Origin: Allobogoriella deserti
GTDB lineage: Bacteria > Actinomycetota > Actinomycetes > Actinomycetales > Actinomycetaceae
Direction of reading: 5' to 3'
DNA length: 64,000 bases
Assembly (NCBI RefSeq): GCF_042680605.1
Contig: NZ_JBHUEE010000004.1
Coordinates: 62,001-126,000 of the forward strand
Below the pieces are notes generated by a model that saw nothing but the letters and a program-made list of their open reading frames with translations, was not told where the DNA came from and did not search any database. Shown piece by piece: positions 8,345-16,260 of the stretch. The translations under genes were made by a program, and so were the position numbers. The stretch's first letter is position 1; every line of letters starts with the position of its first letter.

Positions 8345-8893
8345 ATGACCCACGAACGGGAGCTGGACGAGCAGGGGCGTCCTGATCCGCCGCCGGCGGC
8401 AGGCGAGGTGGCCACTCTGCTGGGGTTCCTCGAGTTCCACCGGGGCACGCTCGCATGGAAGTGCGAGGGCCTGGACGCGGCGGGCCTGACCGCCACGGTG
8501 GGCGCTTCGACGATGACCCTCGGGGGCCTGCTCAAGCATCTCGCCTGGGTCGAGGACCACTGGTTCTCGGTGCGGTTGCACGGCAATCGCCCGGACGAGG
8601 CGTGGCAGGGCGTGGACTGGGCGGCGGACCCGGACTGGGAGTGGCACTCGGCCGCGGACGACTCGCCGGACGCGCTTCGCGATCTCTGGGAGGCGGCCGT
8701 GAGTCGGTCGCGAAACCTGGTCTCCCGCGCCCTCGACCACGGCGGTCTCGATCAGCTTGCCGCCCGCCCTTGGCCGGACGGCCGCTCACCGAGCCTGCGG
8801 TGGATCCTCACGCACATGGTGGAGGAGTACGCCCGGCACAACGGGCATGCGGACCTGTTGCGCGAAGCGGTGGACGGACAACGAGGCGAGTGA
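8345..8893 (+). CDS. DinB-family protein (DUF664-type)
   Basis: The protein has 182 residues and is a predicted four-helix bundle. The metal-binding histidines of the DinB/YfiT fold are in LLKHLAWVEDHW, near residue 62, and in WILTHMVEEYARHNGHADLLRE, near 155-175. Actinobacterial DUF664 members include mycothiol-dependent enzymes; whether this one uses mycothiol is inference. The ATG at 8345 was chosen because GGAGG lies 5 nt upstream; the open frame before it looks non-coding. Confidence 0.88.
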   Translation: MTHERELDEQGRPDPPPAAGEVATLLGFLEFHRGTLAWKCEGLDAAGLTATVGASTMTLGGLLKHLAWVEDHWFSVRLHGNRPDEAWQGVDWAADPDWEWHSAADDSPDALRDLWEAAVSRSRNLVSRALDHGGLDQLAARPWPDGRSPSLRWILTHMVEEYARHNGHADLLREAVDGQRGE

Positions 8894-9017
8894 CCTCGCG
8901 TGCTCGATACCGGGTGTGCGCGGCAGCACGGTGACACGGCGGAGTCCGGCGCCCATCTTCGCGCTCCTCGCTGGGCGAACCGAGAAGTCCTGCACGTCCG
9001 CCTGGAGTGCTCACCGG

Positions 9018-9953
9018 TCACACGGCGAGCCGGACGACCACCGGCCGGTGGTCCGAGCCGGGCTCGTCGCGCCGTGCGGTCGGTGTGTCGGCGATGGAAG
9101 GCGGCTGCCCCGGGCCGGTGCCGGCCTCCTGTAGCGCGTCCAGCAGGGAGTGGCTGACGAGGATGTGGTCGACGAGTTCGCGCCGGCCGCGGTAGATACG
9201 CGTGTAACGCTCGTCCTCGGGGATCAGTGGAGCGAGGTTCCACAGCCGCTGGGCGTCGCCCTGGTCGGGCCGGTCGAAGCCGCCGCTGCCGATCTCGGAA
9301 CCCGGCGGACCGAGCAGGATCTGGGTGGTGGCGGCCTCGGCCTCGTCGTTGAGGTCGCCCGCGACAATGACGGCACGATCGGGGTCGTCGCCGAGCAGGC
9401 CGGTCACGTATGTCCGGACCGCGGCCGCCTCCGCGGCCCGGCGGTGCAACGCGTACGTGGCGTACCGGGCACGCTCGTCCTCGTCCCGCGGAGAGAAGCG
9501 GCCACCGGGATAGCTGAGGAGCTTGGACTTCAGGTGCGCGGTGACCAGGTCGATCCCTCGACCGCCGACGGTGACGGTCAGGTGGAGGCCAGCCCGGCCG
9601 AGCCGGTCGATGGTGGCACCGGCGTCGTCCACCGTGACGGGCCCGATCCGCGGGGGAAAGTCCACCACCTGAGCGACGCCGTCCGCGGGCATTCGACTCA
9701 GCGTCGCTACCCGGATTCCTCGGTCGTCCGGCTCGGCGATCTCGGTGTGCCAGGCACCGTCGAGCTGCTCCACCAGGTCGCTGAGCGCCTCGGGCGACCC
9801 GACCTCCTGCACGGCGAGCACGTCAGGGTCGATCTCGCCGATCGTGGCCGCGAGGGTGTCGAGTTTGGCCGTGTACTCCTCCTCTCCGCTCGGTCCGCTC
9901 TCCGTACCGGGTCGGAACAGGTTCTCCAGGTTCCAGGAGCCGATCGTGACCAT
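9018..9953 (-). CDS. Endonuclease/exonuclease/phosphatase-family hydrolase
   Basis: The 311-residue protein has the complete EEP catalytic set: SWNLENLF with the conserved Asn at position 8, a QEVG segment with the metal-binding Glu near residue 50, GDLNDEAEA with the Asp/Asn pair near 195, and GSDHRPVVV with the terminal Asp-His pair. It is a magnesium-dependent phosphodiesterase or phosphatase of unknown substrate (DNA, lipid or nucleotide). There is no signal peptide. The start at 9953 puts the catalytic strand at the N terminus, as is usual for the family. Confidence 0.87.
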   Translation of the reverse strand: MVTIGSWNLENLFRPGTESGPSGEEEYTAKLDTLAATIGEIDPDVLAVQEVGSPEALSDLVEQLDGAWHTEIAEPDDRGIRVATLSRMPADGVAQVVDFPPRIGPVTVDDAGATIDRLGRAGLHLTVTVGGRGIDLVTAHLKSKLLSYPGGRFSPRDEDERARYATYALHRRAAEAAAVRTYVTGLLGDDPDRAVIVAGDLNDEAEAATTQILLGPPGSEIGSGGFDRPDQGDAQRLWNLAPLIPEDERYTRIYRGRRELVDHILVSHSLLDALQEAGTGPGQPPSIADTPTARRDEPGSDHRPVVVRLAV

Positions 9954-10052
9954 CTCGCCCTCCGCCGATGACCGTCGCGGTCTCACCGTGGCGCGCGAGC
10001 CTGGGTGTGGAGCGTCAGTCCGGTGGACCGGCGGTGAACGGCACGGGAAGCG

Positions 10053-10826
10053 TCAGCGGCCGAGCCACCTCACGACCGGTGTGTACGGGCGCAGATCGCT
10101 TCCCCCGGTCACCAGATCGGTCCCGATGCGGAAGAGCAGGGCACGCAGCACGTACTGCGCGAATTCCCGAGCCGGATCGAGCTGTTCGAGGAGGTCCGTC
10201 GCGGAGGCGTGGAAGCACACCGCATCGACCGCCACGACGGCGGTGGCGAATGACGGAGGGCGCCAGTACAGGCTGAGGTCGAGCACCGCGGGCGGCTCCT
10301 GCGGGTCGAGCAGCACGTTCTCGGTCAGGTCGCCGTGGACCAGGGTCGGTGCATCGATCACCGGACGACGCAGCCGGAGCAGGGCTGCTACCAGGGACGG
10401 AACGTCGGGAATGTCGAGCTCGCCCCAGGCGAACCTGTCGGCCCGTGCCCACGGATCGTCGCGCCGGTCGAGAAACGAGGGGCGGTCCAGGCCGGACGTG
10501 AGCCGGCTGAACGCACGGCCGACGGCGGCGATCTCGTGCCAGCGTCCCTGCGGATGGTGCCCGCGCAGGTAGGGCAGGGCGATCCAGCCGGCAACCTGCC
10601 GCCGGCCCGAGCGAGCACGCAGGGGCAAGCTCACCCGGATCGTGGCATCGACGACGCGTGGGCGCAGAGCCGTGTCCATCCAGGCGAGTTCGGCGTCGGT
10701 GAGATCGGCCGGCTTGAACACCAGGTCGCCGCACCGCCAGGACGTGCCTCGGCCGCCGGCGAGCCGTACAAGCTGCGTGGGATCGCCGCCGTAGGCGGAA
10801 ACGACGTCGGACGGCGGTGGGCGCAC
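10053..10826 (-). CDS. TIGR02569-like protein (phosphotransferase-like fold)
   Basis: The protein has 257 residues and starts with GTG. It resembles the actinobacterial TIGR02569 family: an N-terminal lobe with LVRLAGGRGTSWRCGDLVFK, where a lysine sits in the position of a kinase ATP-contacting residue, then LVHGDLTENVLLD near residue 165, with the HGDxxxxN pattern of aminoglycoside kinases, and a downstream LDLSLYWRPPSFA. The function is unknown. The family name is from memory of conserved segments, not from a search. It is divergent from the GNAT gene at 10914. Confidence 0.7.
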   Translation of the reverse strand: MRPPPSDVVSAYGGDPTQLVRLAGGRGTSWRCGDLVFKPADLTDAELAWMDTALRPRVVDATIRVSLPLRARSGRRQVAGWIALPYLRGHHPQGRWHEIAAVGRAFSRLTSGLDRPSFLDRRDDPWARADRFAWGELDIPDVPSLVAALLRLRRPVIDAPTLVHGDLTENVLLDPQEPPAVLDLSLYWRPPSFATAVVAVDAVCFHASATDLLEQLDPAREFAQYVLRALLFRIGTDLVTGGSDLRPYTPVVRWLGR

Positions 10827-10913
10827 AAGGACGAGGCTAGAGCGTGTCGCGGCCCACCGGCGCTCCCTGCCGTAGTCGCCTCAGCATGGGCACGGGACGC
10901 TAATCTCGGTGCC

Positions 10914-11372
10914 GTGCGCATCGTGCTCGACGACCTGACCGGGCCCGAGGTGCGGGCCATGGTCTCGGACCACCTCGCCGACATGCGTGCGACCAGCCCA
11001 CCGGAGAGTGTCCACGCGCTGAGCATCGCGCAGATCCACGCCGACGCAGTGACGTTCTGGTCGGTCTGGGACGGCGAGCACCTCGCGGGATGCGGTGGGT
11101 TGAAGGCCCTGCCTGGGTGCGAAGGGGAACTCAAGTCGATGCGGACCGCCGCCGGCTACCGCGGGCGTGGCGTCGGCACCGTCATGCTGGCGCATCTGAT
11201 CGAGGAGAGCCGCACCCGTGGCTACCGGCGCCTCAACCTCGAGACGGGGTCGCAGGACTTCTTCGCACCGGCGCGGCGTCTGTACGCGCGGCACGGCTTC
11301 GTCGAGTGTCCACCGTTCGGCGAGTACATGGCCGATCCGAACAGTGTGTTCATGTGCCGGGATCTCACGTGA
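10914..11372 (+). CDS. GNAT-family N-acetyltransferase
   Basis: This 152-residue protein starts with GTG. The CoA-binding motif is MRTAAGYRGRGVGTVMLAHL, near residue 80, followed by RRLNLETGSQDFFAPARRLY and YARHGFVECPPFG, which is the ElaA/PhnO-like C-terminal signature. It probably acetylates a small amine. The upstream open frame overlaps the divergent gene and is not used. Its stop codon overlaps the GTG of the next gene by 4 nt, so the pair is likely co-translated. Confidence 0.9.
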   Translation: MRIVLDDLTGPEVRAMVSDHLADMRATSPPESVHALSIAQIHADAVTFWSVWDGEHLAGCGGLKALPGCEGELKSMRTAAGYRGRGVGTVMLAHLIEESRTRGYRRLNLETGSQDFFAPARRLYARHGFVECPPFGEYMADPNSVFMCRDLT

Positions 11373-12355
11373 CACCGGATTATCGGATCGACGACCACAC
11401 GCTACGCGAGGTCGTCGACGATCAGGTTGCTGCACGATCACATGTCGAATCGTTGGCCCGCCTCGGACCGGAGGGCGATCATGAGCGTGTCGTCTGGCTG
11501 CGGATGCTTGGCGAGCTTGACGCCGCCGAGCGGCTTGGCCGAGCGGTCCTTCGCCGTGCCGGTGGCGCGACAACCACCGGCGGAGCCGCGTCGGCACTTC
11601 GCCTGGCCCACGTCCTCCACTGGCGGGGGCGATATCGGGACGCCGATGTCCTCTTCGACACCGCGCGCCGAACGGCGGAGCGGGCGCTCGCCGGCCGGGA
11701 ACCCACACGCCGAAAATGGGCCTCGGCGATGATCGCCTTCGCCGACCAGCACCAAGCCAAGGCACGTTTCGACGAGGGGCGGTACGACGAGGCCATGGAC
11801 CTCGCCGTGCGCGCGCTTGAACGGCGACTCGCGGACCAGGCACCAGACGATCAGGTCGCATCCAGCCGGCAGGCGGTGGCAACCATCCGGTCGCGGCTCA
11901 CCGGTGACATCTCGCCAGAAGGGCCGGGGGTGCGAACTCAGACCTCCACGAGGACAGCCACGTGGAACGATGAGCGCACCGTCCTCGCCCGGGCGCCTCG
12001 GGCTCACGACCAGAAGAGGAACACGATGCCTGCAGAACGGTTCGTCACCCGGCTGAACGAGCAGATCGGCCACGAGTTCGCCGCCCATCAGCAAATACCT
12101 CGCGGCCGCTGTGTACTACGACGCACTCACGATGCCGCAGACGGCTGGCTTCTTCTATCGCCAGGCCATGGAGGAACGCGGCCACGCGATGATGATGGTC
12201 CAGTACCTCCTCGACCAAGGCGAAGCCGTCGCGATCCCGGGCGTGGCTGCACCAGTCACCGACTTCGCGGACGTCGTCGCCCCGATCCGTCTGGCGCTGG
12301 AGCAGGAGCAGCGAGTCACCGAGCAGATCAACGACCTCACCAAGATCGCCCGTGA
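11369..12355 (+). CDS. TPR-like protein whose frame stays open into the downstream ferritin gene
   Basis: The believable part is residues 1 to about 190: helical repeats with VVWLRMLGELDAAERLGR, ALRLAHVLHWRGRYRDADVLF and AKARFDEGRYDEAMDLAVRALE, resembling short actinobacterial tetratricopeptide proteins of unknown function. The GTG overlaps the GNAT stop by 4 nt. After about codon 195 the sequence loses protein-like character, but no stop codon follows. The frame runs into the ferritin ATG at 12026, matches ferritin for 23 codons, and ends at 12355 in the wrong frame. Either the stop has been lost, a small indel lies near 11900, or a TPR-ferritin fusion was broken by the same shift that disrupts ferritin. 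Confidence 0.6.
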   Translation: MTPDYRIDDHTLREVVDDQVAARSHVESLARLGPEGDHERVVWLRMLGELDAAERLGRAVLRRAGGATTTGGAASALRLAHVLHWRGRYRDADVLFDTARRTAERALAGREPTRRKWASAMIAFADQHQAKARFDEGRYDEAMDLAVRALERRLADQAPDDQVASSRQAVATIRSRLTGDISPEGPGVRTQTSTRTATWNDERTVLARAPRAHDQKRNTMPAERFVTRLNEQIGHEFAAHQQIPRGRCVLRRTHDAADGWLLLSPGHGGTRPRDDDGPVPPRPRRSRRDPGRGCTSHRLRGRRRPDPSGAGAGAASHRADQRPHQDRP

Positions 12356-12557
12356 CGAGGCGGACTACGCGTCCGACCAGTTCATGCAGTGGTTCATCAA
12401 GGAACAGGTCGAGGAAGTGGCCACCATGAGCGATCTGCTGGCCGTCGCCTTCCGCTCACGCGAGAACGTCGAGCTGCTCGAGGAGTACATCCTGCGCGAA
12501 CAGCAGGGCGAGCCGGAGGACCCGACCGCGCCACCCGAGGCCGGCGCCGCCGGCTGA
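12026..12557 (+). pseudogene. bfrB: Ferritin (BfrB-type) interrupted by a +1 frameshift
   Basis: Joining two frames gives a complete ferritin of about 176 residues. Codons 1-23 (MPAERFVTRLNEQIGHEFAA, then HQQ) are in one frame. The next frame supplies YLAAAVYYDALTMPQ, QAMEERGHAMMMVQYLLDQG and QFMQWFIKEQVEEVATM. These are the ferroxidase-helix segments of actinobacterial BfrB, the iron-storage nanocage. The shift is one extra A in the AAA at 12093-12095; with two A's the reading would be HQQYLAAAVYY, the family consensus. A good ribosome site (AGAAGAGGA) precedes the ATG. It is either a recent loss of function or a base-calling error. Confidence 0.85.
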
Positions 12558-12569
12558 CCGGAGCGCGAG

Positions 12570-12938
12570 TCAGCTCCAGCAGAGACAGAACGGGTGGCCT
12601 GCGGGATCCGCGTAGACGTGGAATCCCTCCGACGCATCCGGATCCTCGGCCTCCTGGAGCATCCGGGCCCCCAGCCGCAGCACCTCCTCATGGGCGGCAG
12701 CCACGTCGGCCACGTGCAGATCCAGGTGGATCTGCTGCGGCGGCGTACCGTCCGGCCAGTCGGGCGGGACGTGGTCGGGGGCAAGCTGGACGGCGACGTG
12801 CGGATGCCCGTCCACAATGACGGTGTGCCAGTCGTCATCGGCCTCGACACGGCCCCCGAGCACCCGGGCCCAGAACTCCGATTCGGCTGCGATGTCGGCG
12901 GCGTCGAACACGACGATTCTCTCAGTGATCTCCATCAC
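12570..12938 (-). CDS. VOC-family protein
   Basis: The protein has 122 residues and one glyoxalase-like module. It carries FDAADIAAESEFWARVLGG at the N terminus, QIHLDLHVADVAAAHEEVLRLGA in the middle, and VYADPAGHPFCLCW at the C terminus. The histidine in IHLDLHV and the FCLCW ending mark the common actinobacterial glyoxalase_6-type family, of unknown substrate. The initiator may be either of two successive ATG codons. It converges on the ferritin remnant, with 12 nt between stops. Confidence 0.88.
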   Translation of the reverse strand: MMEITERIVVFDAADIAAESEFWARVLGGRVEADDDWHTVIVDGHPHVAVQLAPDHVPPDWPDGTPPQQIHLDLHVADVAAAHEEVLRLGARMLQEAEDPDASEGFHVYADPAGHPFCLCWS

Positions 12939-13082
12939 ACCATGGTGGCACCGAACACTGACACTGTGCCCGGTGAGACGGATAGACAGGCCCGGACCAC
13001 CGGACGACGGCGCTACTCACGTACCACTCACCCGAAGGCGCAAGACAGCCACGGTGCGGACGCGCGGACACCCGTGCAGGCG

Positions 13083-13667
13083 TCATTGCCGTCGCAGCAT
13101 GCGCCACGTGCCGGGCAACAGCAGCGCCGCACCCACGGCCTTGATCGTGTCACCCACGAGGAACGGCACGACCCCCATTGCGACGGCCTGGGCCGGTCCC
13201 ACGCCCGTGAATCCCATGAGCCAGAGCACGCCGGGAACGTAGACGACCGCCGTTGCGGCCAGCGCGGCCGGCGCGGTGCGCCAGACCGACCGGTCGGCTC
13301 CCCGACGTGCGAGGTGACCGAGCAGCATCGCAGCAGGCAGGTAGCCGAGGGCGTATCCGAACGACGCGAGCGCCCAGCCACTGCCGCCGTCGGCGAAGAC
13401 CGGTGCACCAGCCACCCCGAGCGCGAGCAGAAGCAGCACGCTGAGTGCCGCCCGTACCGGGCCGAGTGCCGCGCCCACCAGGAGCACCGCGAACGTCCCG
13501 AGCGTGAGCGGCACCGGCGTGAACGGCAGCGGCACGCTCAGCTGGCCGATGCCGGCGATCAGTGCGGTTCCGGTGACAACCAGGAGCCCGTCGCGGACAC
13601 GGGAGCCGGGAATCGCGTCGGCGAGGACGCGGTGGCGGACCGGTGACGGGGCAACGGCGACAGTCAC
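13083..13667 (-). CDS. bioY: Biotin transporter substrate-capture subunit BioY
   Basis: BioY is the S component of an ECF transporter and binds biotin in the membrane. The 194-residue protein has six hydrophobic segments and the BioY hallmarks LSVPLPFTPVPLTLGTFAVL, LALGVAGAPVFADGGSG and SFGYALGYLPAAML. No ECF ATPase or T-subunit gene lies next to it, so it may act alone or share a module encoded elsewhere. I prefer the GTG at 13667 because GGAG lies 6 nt upstream; an upstream GTG at 13691 would add eight residues. Confidence 0.92.
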   Translation of the reverse strand: MTVAVAPSPVRHRVLADAIPGSRVRDGLLVVTGTALIAGIGQLSVPLPFTPVPLTLGTFAVLLVGAALGPVRAALSVLLLLALGVAGAPVFADGGSGWALASFGYALGYLPAAMLLGHLARRGADRSVWRTAPAALAATAVVYVPGVLWLMGFTGVGPAQAVAMGVVPFLVGDTIKAVGAALLLPGTWRMLRRQ

Positions 13668-13804
13668 GGACAACTCCAGTTCACTCTGCACTACGGGGAT
13701 GCCGCCCCAGCATGCCCTACCTCGGGCGAAGGATGCTGGTGCCGTCCCGCCAATGAAGTGGCGGCGTCGTTAGACAGAGGTCACAATTCTGAGCCCGTGG
13801 CGTT

Positions 13805-13830
13805 GGAACACCGCCCACGGTCCACGCGTT
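13805..13830 (+). promoter_or_regulatory. Candidate sigma-R/sigma-H-type promoter for rbpA
   Basis: The sequence reads GGAAC, then exactly 18 nt, then GTT. This matches the GGAAT-N18-GTT consensus of the actinobacterial thiol-stress sigma factors SigR and SigH. It lies about 90 nt upstream of the rbpA ATG. In Streptomyces, rbpA is a known SigR target, which supports the assignment. A 3+5-base pattern can occur by chance. Confidence 0.5.
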
Positions 13831-13921
13831 GGACAGGGTGGACAACAGCGGGTGGTCCGCCTTCGTGCGGCCACATCCGGACGGCGTGCGCCGGCCGGAC
13901 CAACGAGCGAGGGAGATGCTC

Positions 13922-14275
13922 ATGGCGGAACGCTCACTACGCGGTATGAAGATCGGCGCCAACAGCCTGGAGTCAGAGGAGGGGGTCGATCTCGCGCCAC
14001 GGATGACGGCAGAGTTCAGCTGCCCCGACGGCCACACCTTCAGCCTGCCGTTCTCCGTCGACGCCGAGCTCCCGCCCGTGTGGGAGTGCAAGGTCTGCGG
14101 CAAGGAGGCACTCCTGCGGGACGCCACCAAGCCCGAGCCCAAGAAGCCCGTCAAGCCGCCGCGCACCCACTGGGACATGCTCCTGGAGCGCCGGTCGATC
14201 CCGGAGCTCGAGGCGCTCCTGGAGGAGCGGCTCGAGCTGCTCCGCAGTGGTGAGCTGCGCCGTCGTAGCGCATGA
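13922..14275 (+). CDS. rbpA: RNA polymerase-binding protein RbpA
   Basis: RbpA binds RNA polymerase and the principal sigma factor, stabilises the open complex, and lowers rifampicin sensitivity. The 117-residue protein has the N-terminal tail LRGMKIGANS, a zinc-type core with Cys34, His38, Cys56 and Cys59, a basic linker rich in Lys and Pro (residues 70-80), and the sigma-interacting domain RTHWDMLLERRSIPELEALL. The ATG at 13922 follows GAGGGAG. A sigma-R-like promoter lies upstream and a perfect 13-bp terminator hairpin follows. A second RbpA-family gene is at 48 kb. Confidence 0.95.
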   Translation: MAERSLRGMKIGANSLESEEGVDLAPRMTAEFSCPDGHTFSLPFSVDAELPPVWECKVCGKEALLRDATKPEPKKPVKPPRTHWDMLLERRSIPELEALLEERLELLRSGELRRRSA

Positions 14276-14305
14276 GTCGTTGCGGCCGGACCGGCCGCAG
14301 GTCTC

Positions 14306-14335
14306 GAAGAGCCCGTCCGCAGGGACGGGCTCTTC
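14306..14335 (+). terminator. Terminator hairpin after rbpA
   Basis: There is a perfect 13-bp stem (GAAGAGCCCGTCC pairing with its complement) around a 4-nt loop, starting 30 nt after the rbpA stop. It is followed by GTTCG, not a T-run, as is common in actinobacteria. It also lies downstream of the convergent membrane-protein gene and could serve both strands. Confidence 0.8.
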
Positions 14336-14373
14336 GTTCGTCCGGGGCGTCCCCGGCGGTCGGCCGCCGTCCG

Positions 14374-15399
14374 TCATGGGCGGTGGTCGACGCGTACGCT
14401 CTGCGGACTTGACCGCCCCGTGGCATGGAGTTCGCTCAGCACGACGGTGCCGACGACGGCGAGCGCCGTCGCGCCGACGATCTGGATGAGGTCCAGGGCC
14501 GGAATCGAAGCGACCGCCGAGCCGGATGACACGTCCGCGCGGTCGATGAGCACGAGGATCAGCGAGTAGCAGTTGCTCCCCCATACCGCTCCGGTGCCGA
14601 CCCAGGCGAGCGTCAACGCGGGCCACGTTCGGCTGCGCCGCGGGTACCGCCACAGCAGCATGACCAGACCTGCGATGGCCGCGGCGGCGGCCAGCGCCGC
14701 CGTGCCGTCGGACAGACGCTCGGCGATCCCCCGCTCCGTCGCCAGATGGGAGGTCCCTGCATATCTGCCAAGATTGGGGAGCAGGCGTGGCACCGACGCC
14801 GCCACCAGCAGCGTGACGCCGCCGGAGGTGACCGCCACCAGCGCGTGCTGCGACGCGCTCTCGGGGCGGTCGGCGAGCCGTGCGCAGATCACGTGGCTCC
14901 ACCGCTGCCGGGCGTAGAGGGCGAACAACGTCACCAGCCCGAGCGCCTGGCCGGCGAAGCTCAGGTACACTAACGGGCCCACCCACGCCGCGAGAGACCC
15001 GTCGCCGGCCGGGGCTCCGGAGGCGACCGAGGCGGCGATCGCCGGTCCGGTCACGACAAATGGTGCCAGCAGCCCGATGCCCGCCCAGGCCGGAGCGAGC
15101 ACGAGCCACGCCGGCAGCCGCAGGCCCCAGGTGTGGGTGAAGGTCAGGACGACGCCGACGGCGATCAGCTCCAGGCTCGCAGTGACCATGTTTCCGGTGC
15201 GGACGGTGCTGGCGTCCAGCGTGGAGGGGCGGACGATGCCGACGGTCGAGCCGGCGATCCACGCCACCTTCAGTGTCAGGTAGGGCAGGACAGCCAGGAC
15301 CGTCGCGTACCCTACGAGCACTCGCGTTCGAGCTGCGCTGCGTCGGCGCGCCGCCTTTCGCCGGCTCGATGCGAAGGAGTCGCTCGTCGTCAGTGTCAT
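14374..15399 (-). CDS. Multi-pass membrane protein of unknown function
   Basis: The protein has 341 residues and roughly eight to nine hydrophobic segments after a basic N terminus (SRRKAARRRSAARTR). I do not recognise a family or catalytic motif. Segments such as VGPLVYLSFAGQALGLVTLF and AWVGTGAVWGSNCYSLILVL are helix-like. It lies between rbpA (convergent) and ppm1 (same strand, 105 nt upstream). Related proteins of this general length are annotated only as hypothetical membrane proteins in other actinobacteria. A role in envelope biogenesis beside lnt/ppm1 is possible but unsupported. Confidence 0.7.
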   Translation of the reverse strand: MTLTTSDSFASSRRKAARRRSAARTRVLVGYATVLAVLPYLTLKVAWIAGSTVGIVRPSTLDASTVRTGNMVTASLELIAVGVVLTFTHTWGLRLPAWLVLAPAWAGIGLLAPFVVTGPAIAASVASGAPAGDGSLAAWVGPLVYLSFAGQALGLVTLFALYARQRWSHVICARLADRPESASQHALVAVTSGGVTLLVAASVPRLLPNLGRYAGTSHLATERGIAERLSDGTAALAAAAAIAGLVMLLWRYPRRSRTWPALTLAWVGTGAVWGSNCYSLILVLIDRADVSSGSAVASIPALDLIQIVGATALAVVGTVVLSELHATGRSSPQSVRVDHRP

Positions 15400-15504
15400 G
15401 CGGCGAGCTTCCCGTGGTCGGCTGGTCGGCGCGTCGCCCGGACGGGTGAACCCGGTACGCCGGAAGGATGACCGTCCGTGCGCGCGCCGCCGTCCCGGGG
15501 CGGG

Positions 15505-16260
15505 TCAGCGACGGCGTCGCAGGATGTCCCGGAGCTGCTGGGTGCGGTGGGCCAGGGCCCACGCCGTCGTGCGCCACAGCGCTTCGGCCACGATGGCCCG
15601 GCTCATCTTCGAGCGCCCCTCGACCCGCTCGACGAAGGTGATCGGGACCTCGGTGATGCGACCGCCTACACGCTGGACGCGCCAGACCATGTCGACCTGG
15701 AAGCAGTAACCCTGGGACTGGACGTCGGCGAGCGACAGCGAGCGCAGCGTGCGGGCCGGGAAGGCCCGAAAGCCACTGGTGGCGTCACGCACCGACAAGC
15801 CCAGGGAGCGGCGTACCCAGGTGTTGCCCCCGCGGGAGAGTATCTCGCGGTGCGTGGGCCAGTTGACGACCTCGCCGCCCGGAACCCAACGCGATCCGAG
15901 CACCAGATCCGGTCGGTCGTGCGCCGTCACCCGCGAGAGGAGCAGGGGCAGGTCCTCCGGGCGGTGTGAACCGTCGGCGTCCATCTCGACCACGACCTCG
16001 TAGCCCCGGTCGAGTGCCCACGCGAATCCGGCCACGTAGGCGCGACCGAGTCCATCCTTGGCGGGCCGGTGCAGGACGTGGATGTGCGGGTCCCGCGCGG
16101 CCGCGTCGTCGGCCAGTCTTCCGGTGCCGTCCGGACTGGCATCGTCGACGACGAGGACATGCGCCCCGGGCGCGGCCCGACGGGTCCGGGCGAGCGCGTC
16201 CGGGAGGGTATCTCGCTCGTTGTACGTGGGGACGATGACGAGCGTGCGTGCGCCGGTCAC
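15505..16260 (-). CDS. ppm1: Polyprenol monophosphomannose synthase
   Basis: This GT2-family enzyme transfers mannose from GDP-mannose to polyprenyl phosphate on the cytoplasmic face, supplying lipomannan synthesis and protein mannosylation. The 251-residue protein has VIVPTYNERDTLPDAL at the N terminus, DDASPDGTG near residue 38, the metal-binding DADGSHRPED near 93, and the C-terminal QGYCFQVDM and ITFVERVEGRSKM typical of DPM1 homologues. It lacks C-terminal membrane helices. Its GTG overlaps the lnt stop by 4 nt. In mycobacteria the two activities are fused in one Ppm1 protein; here they are separate and coupled. Confidence 0.95.
   Translation of the reverse strand: MTGARTLVIVPTYNERDTLPDALARTRRAAPGAHVLVVDDASPDGTGRLADDAAARDPHIHVLHRPAKDGLGRAYVAGFAWALDRGYEVVVEMDADGSHRPEDLPLLLSRVTAHDRPDLVLGSRWVPGGEVVNWPTHREILSRGGNTWVRRSLGLSVRDATSGFRAFPARTLRSLSLADVQSQGYCFQVDMVWRVQRVGGRITEVPITFVERVEGRSKMSRAIVAEALWRTTAWALAHRTQQLRDILRRRR

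Noticed and set aside
13667..13691. TGAAC-N4-GTTGT near bioY as a BioQ-like operator
   Set aside because: Spacing and two bases do not match the described TGAAC-N3-GTTAC; too weak to call.
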